DNA from: an uncultured Chloroflexales bacterium
Lineage (GTDB): Bacteria; Chloroflexota; Chloroflexia; Chloroflexales; Chloroflexaceae
DNA length: 30,714 bases
Direction: 5' to 3'
Assembly: GCA_937902315.1 (NCBI GenBank)
Contig: CALGUG010000025.1
Span: 1-30,714, forward strand
Program-made: the position numbers and the translations under genes
Part shown: piece by piece, positions 14,169 to 21,798 of the stretch
How positions within the stretch are numbered: position 1 is the first letter of the stretch
How the letters are laid out: every line of letters starts with the position of its first letter
The notes under the pieces: generated by a model
What the model was told of the DNA's origin: nothing
What the model saw: only the letters and a program-made list of their open reading frames with translations
Databases searched by the model: none

Positions 14169-15953
14169 TTATTTTTGTTTTGAATCGTAGGCCTTCTGGC
14201 ACAGCTCGAGGTAGCGAGCCAAACCGGCCTGATCGAGAGCATCGAGATAGCTCTGCCAATCAGCATCGTTATCGATGTCGAGGTCACCGATGGTGAAGCG
14301 AGCCAACATCTCCTCTACGATCTTCTTGAGAGTCTGCTCGTATTCGGCAACTTCCTGAGCATCTTCCGCGCTAAAGTAGAGCGGCGGCACGGCCAGAGCC
14401 GGATCCTGAGCCATCGGGGTCAGCTTGGCCGACTCGTTGAAGAGCACGGTCTCCAGCTCGAAGGGGTTGTCCGACATCTGAGTCAGGCGGAAGTCGCTCG
14501 AGCGGAAGCTCGGGTTAGCCTGCATCCACTGGTCGTTCTGGATGTTGCCCCAGCTCTTGAGGGCGACATAGAGCGCCTGCTCGCCATTGATACCCTTCTG
14601 GCCTTCTTCTGCCCACTCCCAGCCGATACCTTGCGGGCCAAAGTAAGCCGAGAGCTCGATCTCTTGCTGGTAGAAGCCATCGGCCCATCGCAGAGCAACA
14701 GCCGGGCTCTTGGCAGCGCTGGTGATGATGAACTTACCAACCGAGAAGGGGTTATAGGGGTCGAGCGGTTGAACCGCAAAACCGTTTGGTCCCTTCAGCG
14801 GGGGAACAACGACGTACTGGTTCCAGCGAGCGCCTTCGACGTTCTCGATCGGCAACCAGCCCGGATAGCCCCACGGAATGCTACCAACAACGTTGTCTTC
14901 GGCCTGGCCAACACGCTGCAGGGTCGGCGTATCCTGAGTGAAGCCGTTCGGATCAAGCAGACCTTCCTCATACAGCTTGTTCAAGAAGCGCAGACCTTCG
15001 CGCCACTCGGGCTTGTTGTAGGTCACATCAACCTTACCATTGTTCATAAAACGACGTGTGGTAGGGTTGTAGAGGAAGGAGTTCATAAAGTAGAAGTCGA
15101 ACTGGCTGTTCCAGCCGTTGACGTTGGTGGTCAAAGGAATCTCGTCAGCGATACCGTTGCCGTTCGGATCCTTCTCTTTGAAAGCGCGCAGCACTTCGAC
15201 GTACTCGTCCAAAGTGGTCGGCATCTCAAGGCCCAAGGTGTCGAGCCAGGGCTTGTAGATCCACAGCTTTTGGGCGACCGAACAGTGGTAGCAGTCGTTG
15301 ATCTCGGGCAACGAGTAGATGTTGCCGCTCGGAGAAGTAACGACATCCTTGGCCAACGGATACTGAGCGAAGGCGTTCTTGATGTTGACGCCGTAGGTCT
15401 CGATCAGATCGTTGAGCGGAATGAAGATGCCTTGCGAACCGTAGAGCTCGATCTGAGCAGCGGTCATGCTGAAGCCCATGATCACATCGGGGATATCGCC
15501 GCTCGACAGCATCAAGTTCAGCTTTTGAATGCCATCTTCGCCCTCGGGCAATACGATCCACTCGACATGAACATTGGTCTTCTCTTCGTACCACTTAGTG
15601 AATTCGTTGGTAGCAAAATCCTCCACACTTGGCTGGTTTGCAACAGCCACGCGCAAGGTCACCTTCTCATCAACGATCGGGAAGTAGCCTTCAGGAACTG
15701 GCTGTCGGCTCAGCTTGCCATCGCGAGGATCATCATCTGTGGGGACCTTCTCAAGCGCAGGAGGAATGCGAACTTCAATATCACCACTAGCAGCAGGAGC
15801 ATCAGTAGAGGTAGAGCCGCCATCCGAAGCAGCGGGAGCGGCAGAAGAGCCACTGTCAGTACTAGAGGGACTGCTTGCTGGCGCGCCGCCACAGCTTGCG
15901 AGGAAAAAACACACAAGCAGGACAGCACTACAGCTTTTGAGTAAACGTAACAT
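14169..15953 (-). CDS. Extracellular solute-binding lipoprotein, LplA/YtcQ type
   Basis: Substrate-binding protein of the importer. The N-terminus is a lipoprotein signal: hydrophobic core VLLVCFFLAS then the lipobox cysteine C21 (LASC-G). A Ser/Ala/Gly-rich linker (about 22-60) would hold the domain away from the membrane. The family-1 binding fold begins near residue 80 (VTLRVAVANQPSVEDF) and includes LMLSSGDIPDVIMG, the common loop of the group. At 594 residues it is long, as usual for LplA-type proteins that bind oligosaccharides. AAAGGAG is nine bases upstream of the ATG. First gene of the leftward operon, driven by the promoter at 16167-16195 through a leader of about 200 bases. Confidence 0.9.
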   Translation of the reverse strand: MLRLLKSCSAVLLVCFFLASCGGAPASSPSSTDSGSSAAPAASDGGSTSTDAPAASGDIEVRIPPALEKVPTDDDPRDGKLSRQPVPEGYFPIVDEKVTLRVAVANQPSVEDFATNEFTKWYEEKTNVHVEWIVLPEGEDGIQKLNLMLSSGDIPDVIMGFSMTAAQIELYGSQGIFIPLNDLIETYGVNIKNAFAQYPLAKDVVTSPSGNIYSLPEINDCYHCSVAQKLWIYKPWLDTLGLEMPTTLDEYVEVLRAFKEKDPNGNGIADEIPLTTNVNGWNSQFDFYFMNSFLYNPTTRRFMNNGKVDVTYNKPEWREGLRFLNKLYEEGLLDPNGFTQDTPTLQRVGQAEDNVVGSIPWGYPGWLPIENVEGARWNQYVVVPPLKGPNGFAVQPLDPYNPFSVGKFIITSAAKSPAVALRWADGFYQQEIELSAYFGPQGIGWEWAEEGQKGINGEQALYVALKSWGNIQNDQWMQANPSFRSSDFRLTQMSDNPFELETVLFNESAKLTPMAQDPALAVPPLYFSAEDAQEVAEYEQTLKKIVEEMLARFTIGDLDIDNDADWQSYLDALDQAGLARYLELCQKAYDSKQK

Positions 15954-16062
15954 TCCGGGTGTACTCCTTTGTAGTTCTCGGCCTTTAAATATTACTCAAA
16001 CGGTGCACGTGAAGCACACCGAACGTACATACTGAGGAAACTCCACCTACAACCATGGAGAT

Positions 16063-16079
16063 GGTATAACTGTTATCCC
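16063..16079. promoter_or_regulatory. Dyad in the leader of the oligosaccharide operon
   Basis: GGTATAACTGTTATCCC has eight-base arms around a central T with seven of eight pairs matching. It lies about 110-126 bases before the binding-protein ATG and downstream of the promoter, so it could be a roadblock-type operator. No cognate protein can be assigned. Confidence 0.45.
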
Positions 16080-16166
16080 ATGTACAGACAGGACTTCCAA
16101 GCGGCGGGGCTTGGGTTTACAGAGAAAAATTGAACTCAGTAGTGAATTCATTAGCGGATACTTGTA

Positions 16167-16195
16167 TGTATACACTAGCTTTATAAACTTGTCAA
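16167..16195 (-). promoter_or_regulatory. Sigma-70 type promoter of the oligosaccharide operon
   Basis: On the minus strand TTGACA (16195-16190) and TATACA (16172-16167) are separated by exactly 17 bases. The -10 overlaps GTGTATACATACAA, a GTATAC-containing partial dyad similar to the glc palindrome. The predicted transcript has a leader of about 200 bases before the lipoprotein start. Confidence 0.75.
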
Positions 16196-16430
16196 GTTGA
16201 ATGAACTAGGAACGAATTCATTATAATTTTGATAAGCAACATGATCATTCAGCGCTTATTATGCACGTTTGCAGCTTATCTAGCGATTTTTCTAGCACAA
16301 AACGAAACAAAACAACGCGGCAACAGTATAAAGGAAAAGCCAACAACGTCATGCAGGTACCTGTTGAAGGATTCTTCTCAGTCGCAATGCCTACGCCCCC
16401 ACAAGAGGCTCCATTTCGCCACGCAAGACC

Positions 16431-16659
16431 ACACCAAATCCGATCACTTTCTTGCTTTTCGGTCTTCGGCAAAGAGGAAGCTAACTCTTTTTGTTATGTG
16501 AAATTTCGAACTTCAGCACGCTGGCGGCTTGCTCCCTTCCCCAAAGAGGGCTGCTAGCGCGTCCGCCTACGGCTACCAACAGTTCGACCGTAAGCTCACT
16601 GTTGTAGCTGTGTGCCGAAAGGCCACCTCAAAATCCAACGTTTCAAGCAGATTTGCAAA
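16431..16659 (+). repeat. Composite repeat: MITE-like left arm plus dispersed repeat copy 4
   Basis: ACCAAATCCGATCACTTTCT (from 16433) and TCTTCGGCAAAGAGGAA match the MITE left arm; TTATGTGAAATTTCG resembles one arm of the central hairpin, whose partner is missing. The inverted core of the second repeat follows (16557-16580), with TGTGTGCCGAAAGG beyond it as in copy 3. Diverged GATTTGCAAAC near 16650 may be the remnant right end. The rest of 15954-17044 holds promoters and another MITE copy but no convincing gene. Confidence 0.68.
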
Positions 16660-16786
16660 CGGTAAAAACTAGACTGAAACGTGGTAAGCATATTGACAGA
16701 CTTTTCTTGACATTTTATAAAATAGATATCCTAGTACGGTTTGATGCTTCAGAAACGGGTTTAGGCCAAACCTGTTCCGCAGGCGT

Positions 16787-16903
16787 ATGCCAAATCCGCT
16801 TAGAGGCTTGCGCCATTGCAGCGTGCGAAAGAAAACTGGGGAAAAGGTCAAGTTCTATCCCGCTGAAGACCAAAAACAAATACTATCATCAACCGGACTT
16901 GAT
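16787..16903 (-). repeat. MITE-like element lacking the central hairpin
   Basis: On the minus strand it runs from ATCAAGTCCGGTTGAT to CTAAGCGGATTTGGCAT. It shares GGTCTTCAGCGG, AGAACTTGACC.TTTT, GTTTTC and AAGCCT.TAAGCGGATT with the element at 5897, but the ATTTCGCGC palindrome is absent. It lies about 80 bases upstream of the gntR promoter. Confidence 0.68.
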
Positions 16904-16984
16904 AGTAGGTGTGGAAGATTCTGATCAAGAGAGTAAATCTTACCAACATTACAAAGATATAAAACAACGCTTGCCTAACAAACC

Positions 16985-17012
16985 TTGACAAAGCACCTTA
17001 GTCCGGTATACT
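16985..17012 (+). promoter_or_regulatory. Promoter of the gntR gene
   Basis: TTGACA (16985-16990), a 16-base spacer, and TATACT (17007-17012), with the ATG at 17045 about 26 bases past the expected start of transcription. The first TTG of this -35 is the nominal start of the longest open frame, which is therefore not the real start. The -10 overlaps GGTATAC, also part of the glc palindrome, so autoregulation is possible. Confidence 0.78.
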
Positions 17013-17044
17013 TTGAGCAGTTGAACTCACTTTTGGATACAGCA

Positions 17045-17827
17045 ATGAATACAAAATCAGATTCATTAGATCCTTTTGATCTGGCTAAGACCAACGTGGC
17101 TAGTAGCGTTATTTGGCAGGCGTTTGCGCCCTTTACCCAAACGGCTGATTCGTTAGTTGCCCATGCTTACGAGCTGATTTGGAAGCAGATTGTTGAAGGT
17201 GAGCGTCAGCCGGGTGAACGACTGATCGCTGGCGAACTCGCTCGTGAGTTGAATGTGAGTCGTACGCCTGTACAACAAGCGCTCTACCAATTAAGTCAAA
17301 CCGGACTGGTCACCATGACGGCGGGCAAGGGTTTTCATGTCACGATCTTCAACGCCACCGATGTACGTGACTTGTACGATCTGCGCACGATCTTAGAGGT
17401 CGCAGCGATCACAGCCGCTGTTCCACACGTGCCGCTTGAAGAGATCAAGGCCTGTCAAAGTCTCATCGAACGTATTCGGCAGCTACCGAAAGCAGAACAA
17501 GGCTCAGGATTTGTATATTCTGATATCCACTTTCACCACTCGCTGATCGCCCAGCATAGCGGCAACCGACGTTTAGCCGAGGCGGTTGCGCTCCAACGCG
17601 CCCAGATGAGCCTCTTCATAATCGATGGCACACGCCAGCCGGGTGGCATCGAAGCGGCGCTGAGCGAGCACGAATTGATCATTGAAGCCATGCTCGAGCG
17701 CGATGTAGCCAAGGCAGCGCGACGCATGGAAGAGCATATTCAGCGCGTAAAAGAGGATGTGCTGCACGAACTCGCCAATATGCGCCCTCCACGCGTGCGC
17801 CGCTTTCGTAGCGTCGATCTAAGCTGA
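17045..17827 (+). CDS. GntR family transcriptional regulator, FCD (FadR/VanR) subgroup
   Basis: Winged-helix DNA-binding domain at residues 35-103 (ERLIAGELARELNVSRTPVQQALYQL is the helix-turn-helix; GKGFHVT the wing) followed by an all-helical FCD ligand domain (about 106-240). The FCD metal site is complete: D160 and H164 in YSDIHFHHSL, H209 in LSEHEL, H231 in MEEHIQ. Such proteins usually sense organic or sugar acids. The ATG at 17045 (260 aa) is chosen because an excellent promoter occupies the upstream part of the open frame. It is divergent from the oligosaccharide operon and is the only GntR in the window, so it is a candidate for the GTATAC sites here and at 4635. No firm ligand prediction. 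Confidence 0.9.
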   Translation: MNTKSDSLDPFDLAKTNVASSVIWQAFAPFTQTADSLVAHAYELIWKQIVEGERQPGERLIAGELARELNVSRTPVQQALYQLSQTGLVTMTAGKGFHVTIFNATDVRDLYDLRTILEVAAITAAVPHVPLEEIKACQSLIERIRQLPKAEQGSGFVYSDIHFHHSLIAQHSGNRRLAEAVALQRAQMSLFIIDGTRQPGGIEAALSEHELIIEAMLERDVAKAARRMEEHIQRVKEDVLHELANMRPPRVRRFRSVDLS

Positions 17828-17845
17828 GGCGGCAAGCGGATCTAT

Positions 17846-18370
17846 CTAAATGATGGCCGCATTTAAATTTTGCAGAATAGCATCGACGCTTTCGCTTAGG
17901 CTGAGATCTGTTGTATCGAGCCAATAGCCAATTTTGGGCGTTTCGGTGCGCAATATCCGGTCAAAAGCTAAAATCTCTTCACGGCTGCTGTAGCCGCTCT
18001 TTGGACGTGCCGCTTCTCGTTCGGCGATCACATAGGCTTGAGGGCAGAGCACAACCAGTGCGAGCGGCTTGGCATGCAAGCGTACTACCTCTTCGAGGTC
18101 AGGCCCCAACACGATATCTTGATAGACCACTGTAAAACCCGCTTCACGATAGAGCGAAGCGCTTTGGGCTGCGAGCTGATAGCGCAGATGCAGTTGCTGT
18201 TCGGCCTGTTTGGAAAGCTCAAAACCCATAGGCGCCTGGCCCTGCACAATCATTCTACGAAACAGATCACCCCGCAGATGAACGCTCGGCGATATATGTT
18301 CAGCCAAAGCCTGTGCAACGCTCGACTTCCCCGACGCCATTAGACCTGTTACGAAGATCAGATCAACCAT
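17846..18370 (-). CDS. P-loop kinase-like ATP-binding protein (AAA_33 type)
   Basis: A 174-residue cytoplasmic protein with a Walker A loop GLMASGKSS at residues 9-17, HLRGDLFRRM (31-40) corresponding to the substrate-side Asp/Arg of the AAA_33 and gluconokinase/adenylylsulfate-kinase-like group, QDIVLGP as a Walker-B-like strand, and LID-type arginines in AEREAARPKSGY (about 115-126). It presumably phosphorylates a small molecule, but the substrate is unknown; relatives include antibiotic and sugar-acid kinases. GAGGAG lies five to six bases before the ATG. Convergent with gntR (18-base gap, no terminator seen). Not part of an evident operon. Confidence 0.78.
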   Translation of the reverse strand: MVDLIFVTGLMASGKSSVAQALAEHISPSVHLRGDLFRRMIVQGQAPMGFELSKQAEQQLHLRYQLAAQSASLYREAGFTVVYQDIVLGPDLEEVVRLHAKPLALVVLCPQAYVIAEREAARPKSGYSSREEILAFDRILRTETPKIGYWLDTTDLSLSESVDAILQNLNAAII

Positions 18371-18472
18371 AATATCTCCTCTATTCTCTATCGGTAGGCA
18401 CGGGCGTAGTTGCTTGAAGGTGTGAGAGGTATAGCATATTTTACAGCAGTGGGCTCTATTTTGATTCCTTTC

Positions 18473-18597
18473 ATACCAAATCCGGTTGATTAGGTTCTCT
18501 TTGGCCTTCGGCAGAGCGGAACGTGGCTCTTTTTGCTTTTCCCGGCTTTTCGTTTTTCTGAGCGAAGAGCATGCAGGTCTTTAAACGGATTTGGTAT
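18473..18597 (+). repeat. MITE-like element without central palindrome (125 bp)
   Basis: The cleanest copy for defining the ends: it starts ATACCAAATCCG and ends CGGATTTGGTAT, a perfect 12-base terminal inverted repeat. The inner sequence (TTTGGCCTTCGGCAGAGCGG, CTTTTTG, CCCGGCTTTTCGTTTTTCTG) matches the flanks of the palindrome in 6129-6294. The palindrome itself is missing, with CTTTTTG joined directly to the right half. Confidence 0.85.
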
Positions 18598-18671
18598 CAA
18601 AACTCTTCCCCCGTTTGGTTTTCCCGCGTTGCGAGGGTCCAAGTCTTTTCTTGGATTTGGCGATACGAAAT
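18598..18671 (+). repeat. Second MITE-like right half in tandem
   Basis: CTCTTCCCCCGTTTGGTTTT, then GCGTTGCGAGGGT, then TCTTTTCTTGGATTTGGCGATAC repeats, with decay, the right half of the element just before it. It may be the remnant of another insertion or a slipped duplication. Confidence 0.6.
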
Positions 18672-18689
18672 ACCGTTGAATCGTGAGAT

Positions 18690-18800
18690 TTTGGACGGGC
18701 CTTTCGCTGCAACTAGAAGCGCATTGTTACGGGCGGGATGTTGGTAGCCGTAGGCGGACGCGCTTGGAAACTTTTTTGGGCAGAAGACCAAGCCGCTAGA
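18690..18800 (+). repeat. Dispersed intergenic repeat, copy 5 (core 18740-18763)
   Basis: ACTAGAAGCGCATTG, GGGCGGGATGTT and the exact core match copy 1. The tail after the core is more diverged here. With the two MITE units it makes up most of the non-coding stretch 18371-18919; no gene was seen there. Confidence 0.78.
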
Positions 18801-18875
18801 GAAGCGAGCTCGACAAACAGATCGAGCGTTTAGAGCGCAGGCTGCAAGAGCGGTGCTTGAGCTAGCAGGATGCGG

Positions 18876-18881
18876 TATAAT
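18876..18881 (+). promoter_or_regulatory. Probable -10 element for the glycosyltransferase operon
   Basis: Exact TATAAT at 18876-18881, 39 bases upstream of the ATG. No good -35 at normal spacing: TTGAGC (18857-18862) is only 13 bases away. The call rests on the -10 hexamer and its position. Confidence 0.55.
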
Positions 18882-18919
18882 GCGCAACAAGAGAAAACAG
18901 AGTAAGAGATACGCGATCT

Positions 18920-20212
18920 ATGCGCATTTTGAATGTTGGGCTGGGCGGCGTCACGCGCGAATTCCGCAATTGGCCAGAACGCATCCATGCCCTTGCAATG
19001 GCACGACGCGGCCACCACGTCGTCGCATACGGCTATCACGATCCATCAAACCCACTGCTCAAAGCCGAGCAAGAGATTATCGACGGTGTTCTGGTGCGGC
19101 GCTTACCGCGTCGGCATTGGCCTACCCCTGAGCTCTGGCGCGCGCTGGAAGAAGATGGGCCTTTCGATCTGGTTCACTTCGAGCACCCGCGCAATGTGCT
19201 GGCCTATGGGGTTGCGCGCTGGTGCAAAGAGCGCGGCATTCCAACCATCTATACGTGGCTTGGGCCGTTTCACGACCGCTACTTGATCGATGACCGCGAG
19301 CAGCCCTACGACGAGCGCCCCAAATACGAGCGAGTAATCTATACGCATCAACAGCTACTCAAGCGCATTCTGCTCGATCTGCGCCCATCCAAAGGCTTGA
19401 AGCACTTTCAACCTAAACAGATCGCCAAAACCGTGCTCGACCACTTCCGCAACTATTGGCTGCACTACCCCTTGGCCGAAGCTAGCGCGCTGCTGCCCTG
19501 TTCGTACCACGAAGAGCAGATTTTGCGCGAGATGGGCATGCAGCAGCCGAGCTATGTGGTGCCGCTCTGGATCGATGAGCCTTATGTGAGCGAGCTAGCC
19601 GCGCGACAGAGCACCCTGCAGGAAGAGCTGCCCGATCTGGAACTTAACGGGCCGACGGTTTTGTATGTTGGACAACTGACGCGCCGCAAATGTTACGATC
19701 TGATGGTCGAAGCTATGCCCGCCGTCGTCCAGCAGCATCCCGATGTGACCTTTTTGTTTGTGACCCATAACCCCGAGCAGCAGGCCCATCTGCTAGCCTT
19801 GGCCGAACAACGGGGCGTCGCCAAGCATCTGCGCTTTCTGGGCCGCCTGAGCGATGCAGCGCTCTTCGCGCTCTATCGCGCCGTCGATGTCTTCGCCTTC
19901 CCAAGCCGCTACGAGGGCTTCGGCCTGCCAACGCTCGAGGCCATGGCGGCGGGCTGTCCCTTGGTTAGCACCGATATACCGGTGATCAACGAAGCGGTGC
20001 AGCATAACGAAAACGGCTGGTTAGTGCGCTATAATGACGCCGCCGATCTTGCGGCGGGCATTATTCGTCTGCTGGGCGATGAGGCTTTGCGCGATCGGCT
20101 GATTATGGGCGGCTACGCGACCCTACGCGAACGCTATAACGAAGAGCTGTTAGCGAGTCGGATCGAATCGATCTTTGAAGAGCTGGTAGTCAATCACGCT
20201 ATGAAGGCCTAG
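18920..20212 (+). CDS. GT4-family glycosyltransferase
   Basis: Retaining GT-B glycosyltransferase of 430 residues. The N-terminal Rossmann half begins MRILNVGLGGVTREF and has the acceptor-side LVHFEHPRN. The C-terminal half carries the GT4 pattern: LYVGQLTRRKCYDLMVEAM, LRFLGRLSDAALFALYRAVDVFAFPSRYEGFGLPTLEAMAAGCPLVSTD. EGFGLPTLE is the EX7E motif that binds the nucleotide sugar. It likely acts at the membrane face on a lipid or cell-surface glycan, but acceptor and donor are unknown. Weak ribosome site. First of four rightward genes with gaps of 15, under 40 and 4 bases, which suggests one transcript. Confidence 0.88.
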   Translation: MRILNVGLGGVTREFRNWPERIHALAMARRGHHVVAYGYHDPSNPLLKAEQEIIDGVLVRRLPRRHWPTPELWRALEEDGPFDLVHFEHPRNVLAYGVARWCKERGIPTIYTWLGPFHDRYLIDDREQPYDERPKYERVIYTHQQLLKRILLDLRPSKGLKHFQPKQIAKTVLDHFRNYWLHYPLAEASALLPCSYHEEQILREMGMQQPSYVVPLWIDEPYVSELAARQSTLQEELPDLELNGPTVLYVGQLTRRKCYDLMVEAMPAVVQQHPDVTFLFVTHNPEQQAHLLALAEQRGVAKHLRFLGRLSDAALFALYRAVDVFAFPSRYEGFGLPTLEAMAAGCPLVSTDIPVINEAVQHNENGWLVRYNDAADLAAGIIRLLGDEALRDRLIMGGYATLRERYNEELLASRIESIFEELVVNHAMKA

Positions 20213-20227
20213 AGTCCAATCCTGGCT

Positions 20228-21052
20228 ATGGACAAAGAGAAAGTTAGCCAAGCGCTGGCCGCTCGACAACAAGAGCGCCAAGCCCTGCTGGCTGCTTGCC
20301 AACGTCTGCTGCAGCAAGACGAGTGGATCGAAGCCGCTTGGCTGTTTGGTTCGAGCAGCCGAAGGCAAAACGATGCGCTTAGCGATCTTGATCTCTGGAC
20401 GGTGGTCAAAGACGAAGCCATCGCCGGATTAATAAACGAGCGGCGCGCTTATGTCGAGCAACTTGGGCCCTGCCTGCTTTGTTTGGAGTCGCCGCGCAAC
20501 GCTCCGGCAGGTGGCGCTTATCTGATGGCGCTCTATCGCGGAGCATACGGCCCACAACAGATCGACTGGTATTGGCAGCCCGCCAGCACAAGCTGCTTGC
20601 CCAACGACGCGCTTTTGTTATTTGAGCGTCGGCCCTTAGTGCGCTGTCTTGAACGCAGCACGCTCGATCTCGTGGCGGGCGAGCGTGATGCAGCCAACAG
20701 CGTTCAACAGCGAGCGAGCTTTTTCTGGGCCATGAGCTGTATCTGCGCCAAAAAGATGGCGCGCCACGATCAGCAGAGCGCTCAAGCTATTCTGCAGGCG
20801 CTGAGTTTGGCACTGCACGACTGCCAACATTTTTTGCAGCAACCAAGCGATCAGCATCTCGCTGAGACGCTGCCAACTTTAGACCAAGAGGCACAGTTTC
20901 AACTCTTGATCGGGCTGGTTAAGCAAATGGAAACCTACAATCCGCTGATCTTCGCTGATGATGACCCGATTACAGCCAGCTTTGCTGAACAGTTCAGAGC
21001 CTTCTTGCCGCTCTGTCAAGCCCTAGCCATAATGCCCAAGCTGCTGTGTTAG
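20228..21052 (+). CDS. Nucleotidyltransferase-domain protein
   Basis: A 274-residue protein with an N-terminal polymerase-beta-like nucleotidyltransferase fold: G41-S42 in LFGSSSRRQN, the metal-binding pair D53 and D55 in LSDLDLWTVV, and a probable third carboxylate D113 in QQIDWYW. The C-terminal 130 residues look all-helical (FFWAMSCICAKKMARHDQQSAQAILQAL), as in aminoglycoside or lincosamide adenylyltransferases and their uncharacterised relatives. It would transfer a nucleotide to a hydroxyl group of an unknown acceptor. It starts 15 bases after the glycosyltransferase stop, with only a weak ribosome site, suggesting translational coupling. The catalytic triad looks intact. Confidence 0.78.
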   Translation: MDKEKVSQALAARQQERQALLAACQRLLQQDEWIEAAWLFGSSSRRQNDALSDLDLWTVVKDEAIAGLINERRAYVEQLGPCLLCLESPRNAPAGGAYLMALYRGAYGPQQIDWYWQPASTSCLPNDALLLFERRPLVRCLERSTLDLVAGERDAANSVQQRASFFWAMSCICAKKMARHDQQSAQAILQALSLALHDCQHFLQQPSDQHLAETLPTLDQEAQFQLLIGLVKQMETYNPLIFADDDPITASFAEQFRAFLPLCQALAIMPKLLC

Positions 21053-21089
21053 CATGCCTGCGGCCAACTATAGAGGAGCATTCTGCACT

Positions 21090-21794
21090 ATGGCAGAGAA
21101 ACAGAATCCTAACGCGCCCGAAGCGCACTACGACGAAGCCTATTTCGTCGCACAACTGAATAAATCCGATGCCAAAGTCGCCTGGCAGTATGGGCGGATC
21201 TTTGGCTTAGCTGGCATTTCGTTTGCTAAAAAGAAGCTGCGTGTGCTCGATGTGGGCTGTGGCGCAGGGCCAGCTTTGCGTTTTCTAGAGAAAAAAGGTC
21301 AAGAGGCGGTCGGCGTCGATCTCGTCTACTATCCGCTGGCCGAAGCGAGCCGTCTGGTGCACCCCGCTGTCGGCTTGATTCAGGCCGATGTGGGCAAGTC
21401 GCTGCCCTTCGCCAACGATAGTTTCGATGTTTTGTTGTTGAGCGAACTGGTAGAACATCTGCCCGATGAGCAGCCTTTGCTGCGTGAATGTCTGCGCGTG
21501 CTGCGCAAGGGTGGTCAAGTGGTGGTAACGACTCCTAATCTCTGGGATGCCCGCCGCGCCCTCGCGCCGATCACAGGACGTGTCTGGAGCGGCGATACCG
21601 ATCCCACTCACTGCAATCTCTTTACGCCGTCTCGCTTGGGCAAGGCGCTTAAAAAGGCGGGCTTTCGCGATGTGCATTGGCGAACGGGCATTAAGCCTAT
21701 GCGCTGGCTCTCGTCACGCCGCTTGCGTATGCGCTTGGCGCTGCCCTACCCGCCCGCGATCGGCAACGGTCTGCTCGCTGTAGGAACCAAATAA
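21090..21794 (+). CDS. Class I SAM-dependent methyltransferase
   Basis: A 234-residue Rossmann-fold methyltransferase. Motif I VLDVGCGAG is at residues 52-60, the acidic end of strand 2 at D77 (VGVDLV), motif II/III in SFDVLLLSELVEHLPDEQPLLRECLRVLRKGGQVVVTTPN (about 111-150). The pattern is that of the UbiE/Methyltransf_11 group, which acts on small molecules or lipids. ATG 21090 is preferred since AGAGGAG lies about 11 bases upstream; an in-frame ATG at 21054 directly follows the previous stop but has no such site. Third gene of the glycosyltransferase cluster. The substrate is unknown. Confidence 0.85.
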   Translation: MAEKQNPNAPEAHYDEAYFVAQLNKSDAKVAWQYGRIFGLAGISFAKKKLRVLDVGCGAGPALRFLEKKGQEAVGVDLVYYPLAEASRLVHPAVGLIQADVGKSLPFANDSFDVLLLSELVEHLPDEQPLLRECLRVLRKGGQVVVTTPNLWDARRALAPITGRVWSGDTDPTHCNLFTPSRLGKALKKAGFRDVHWRTGIKPMRWLSSRRLRMRLALPYPPAIGNGLLAVGTK

Positions 21795-21798
21795 AACC

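Noticed and set aside
16653..16988. A 111-codon open frame upstream of the gntR gene
   Set aside because: It runs through the MITE-like element at 16787-16903, has no ribosome site or family resemblance, and ends on the gntR promoter.
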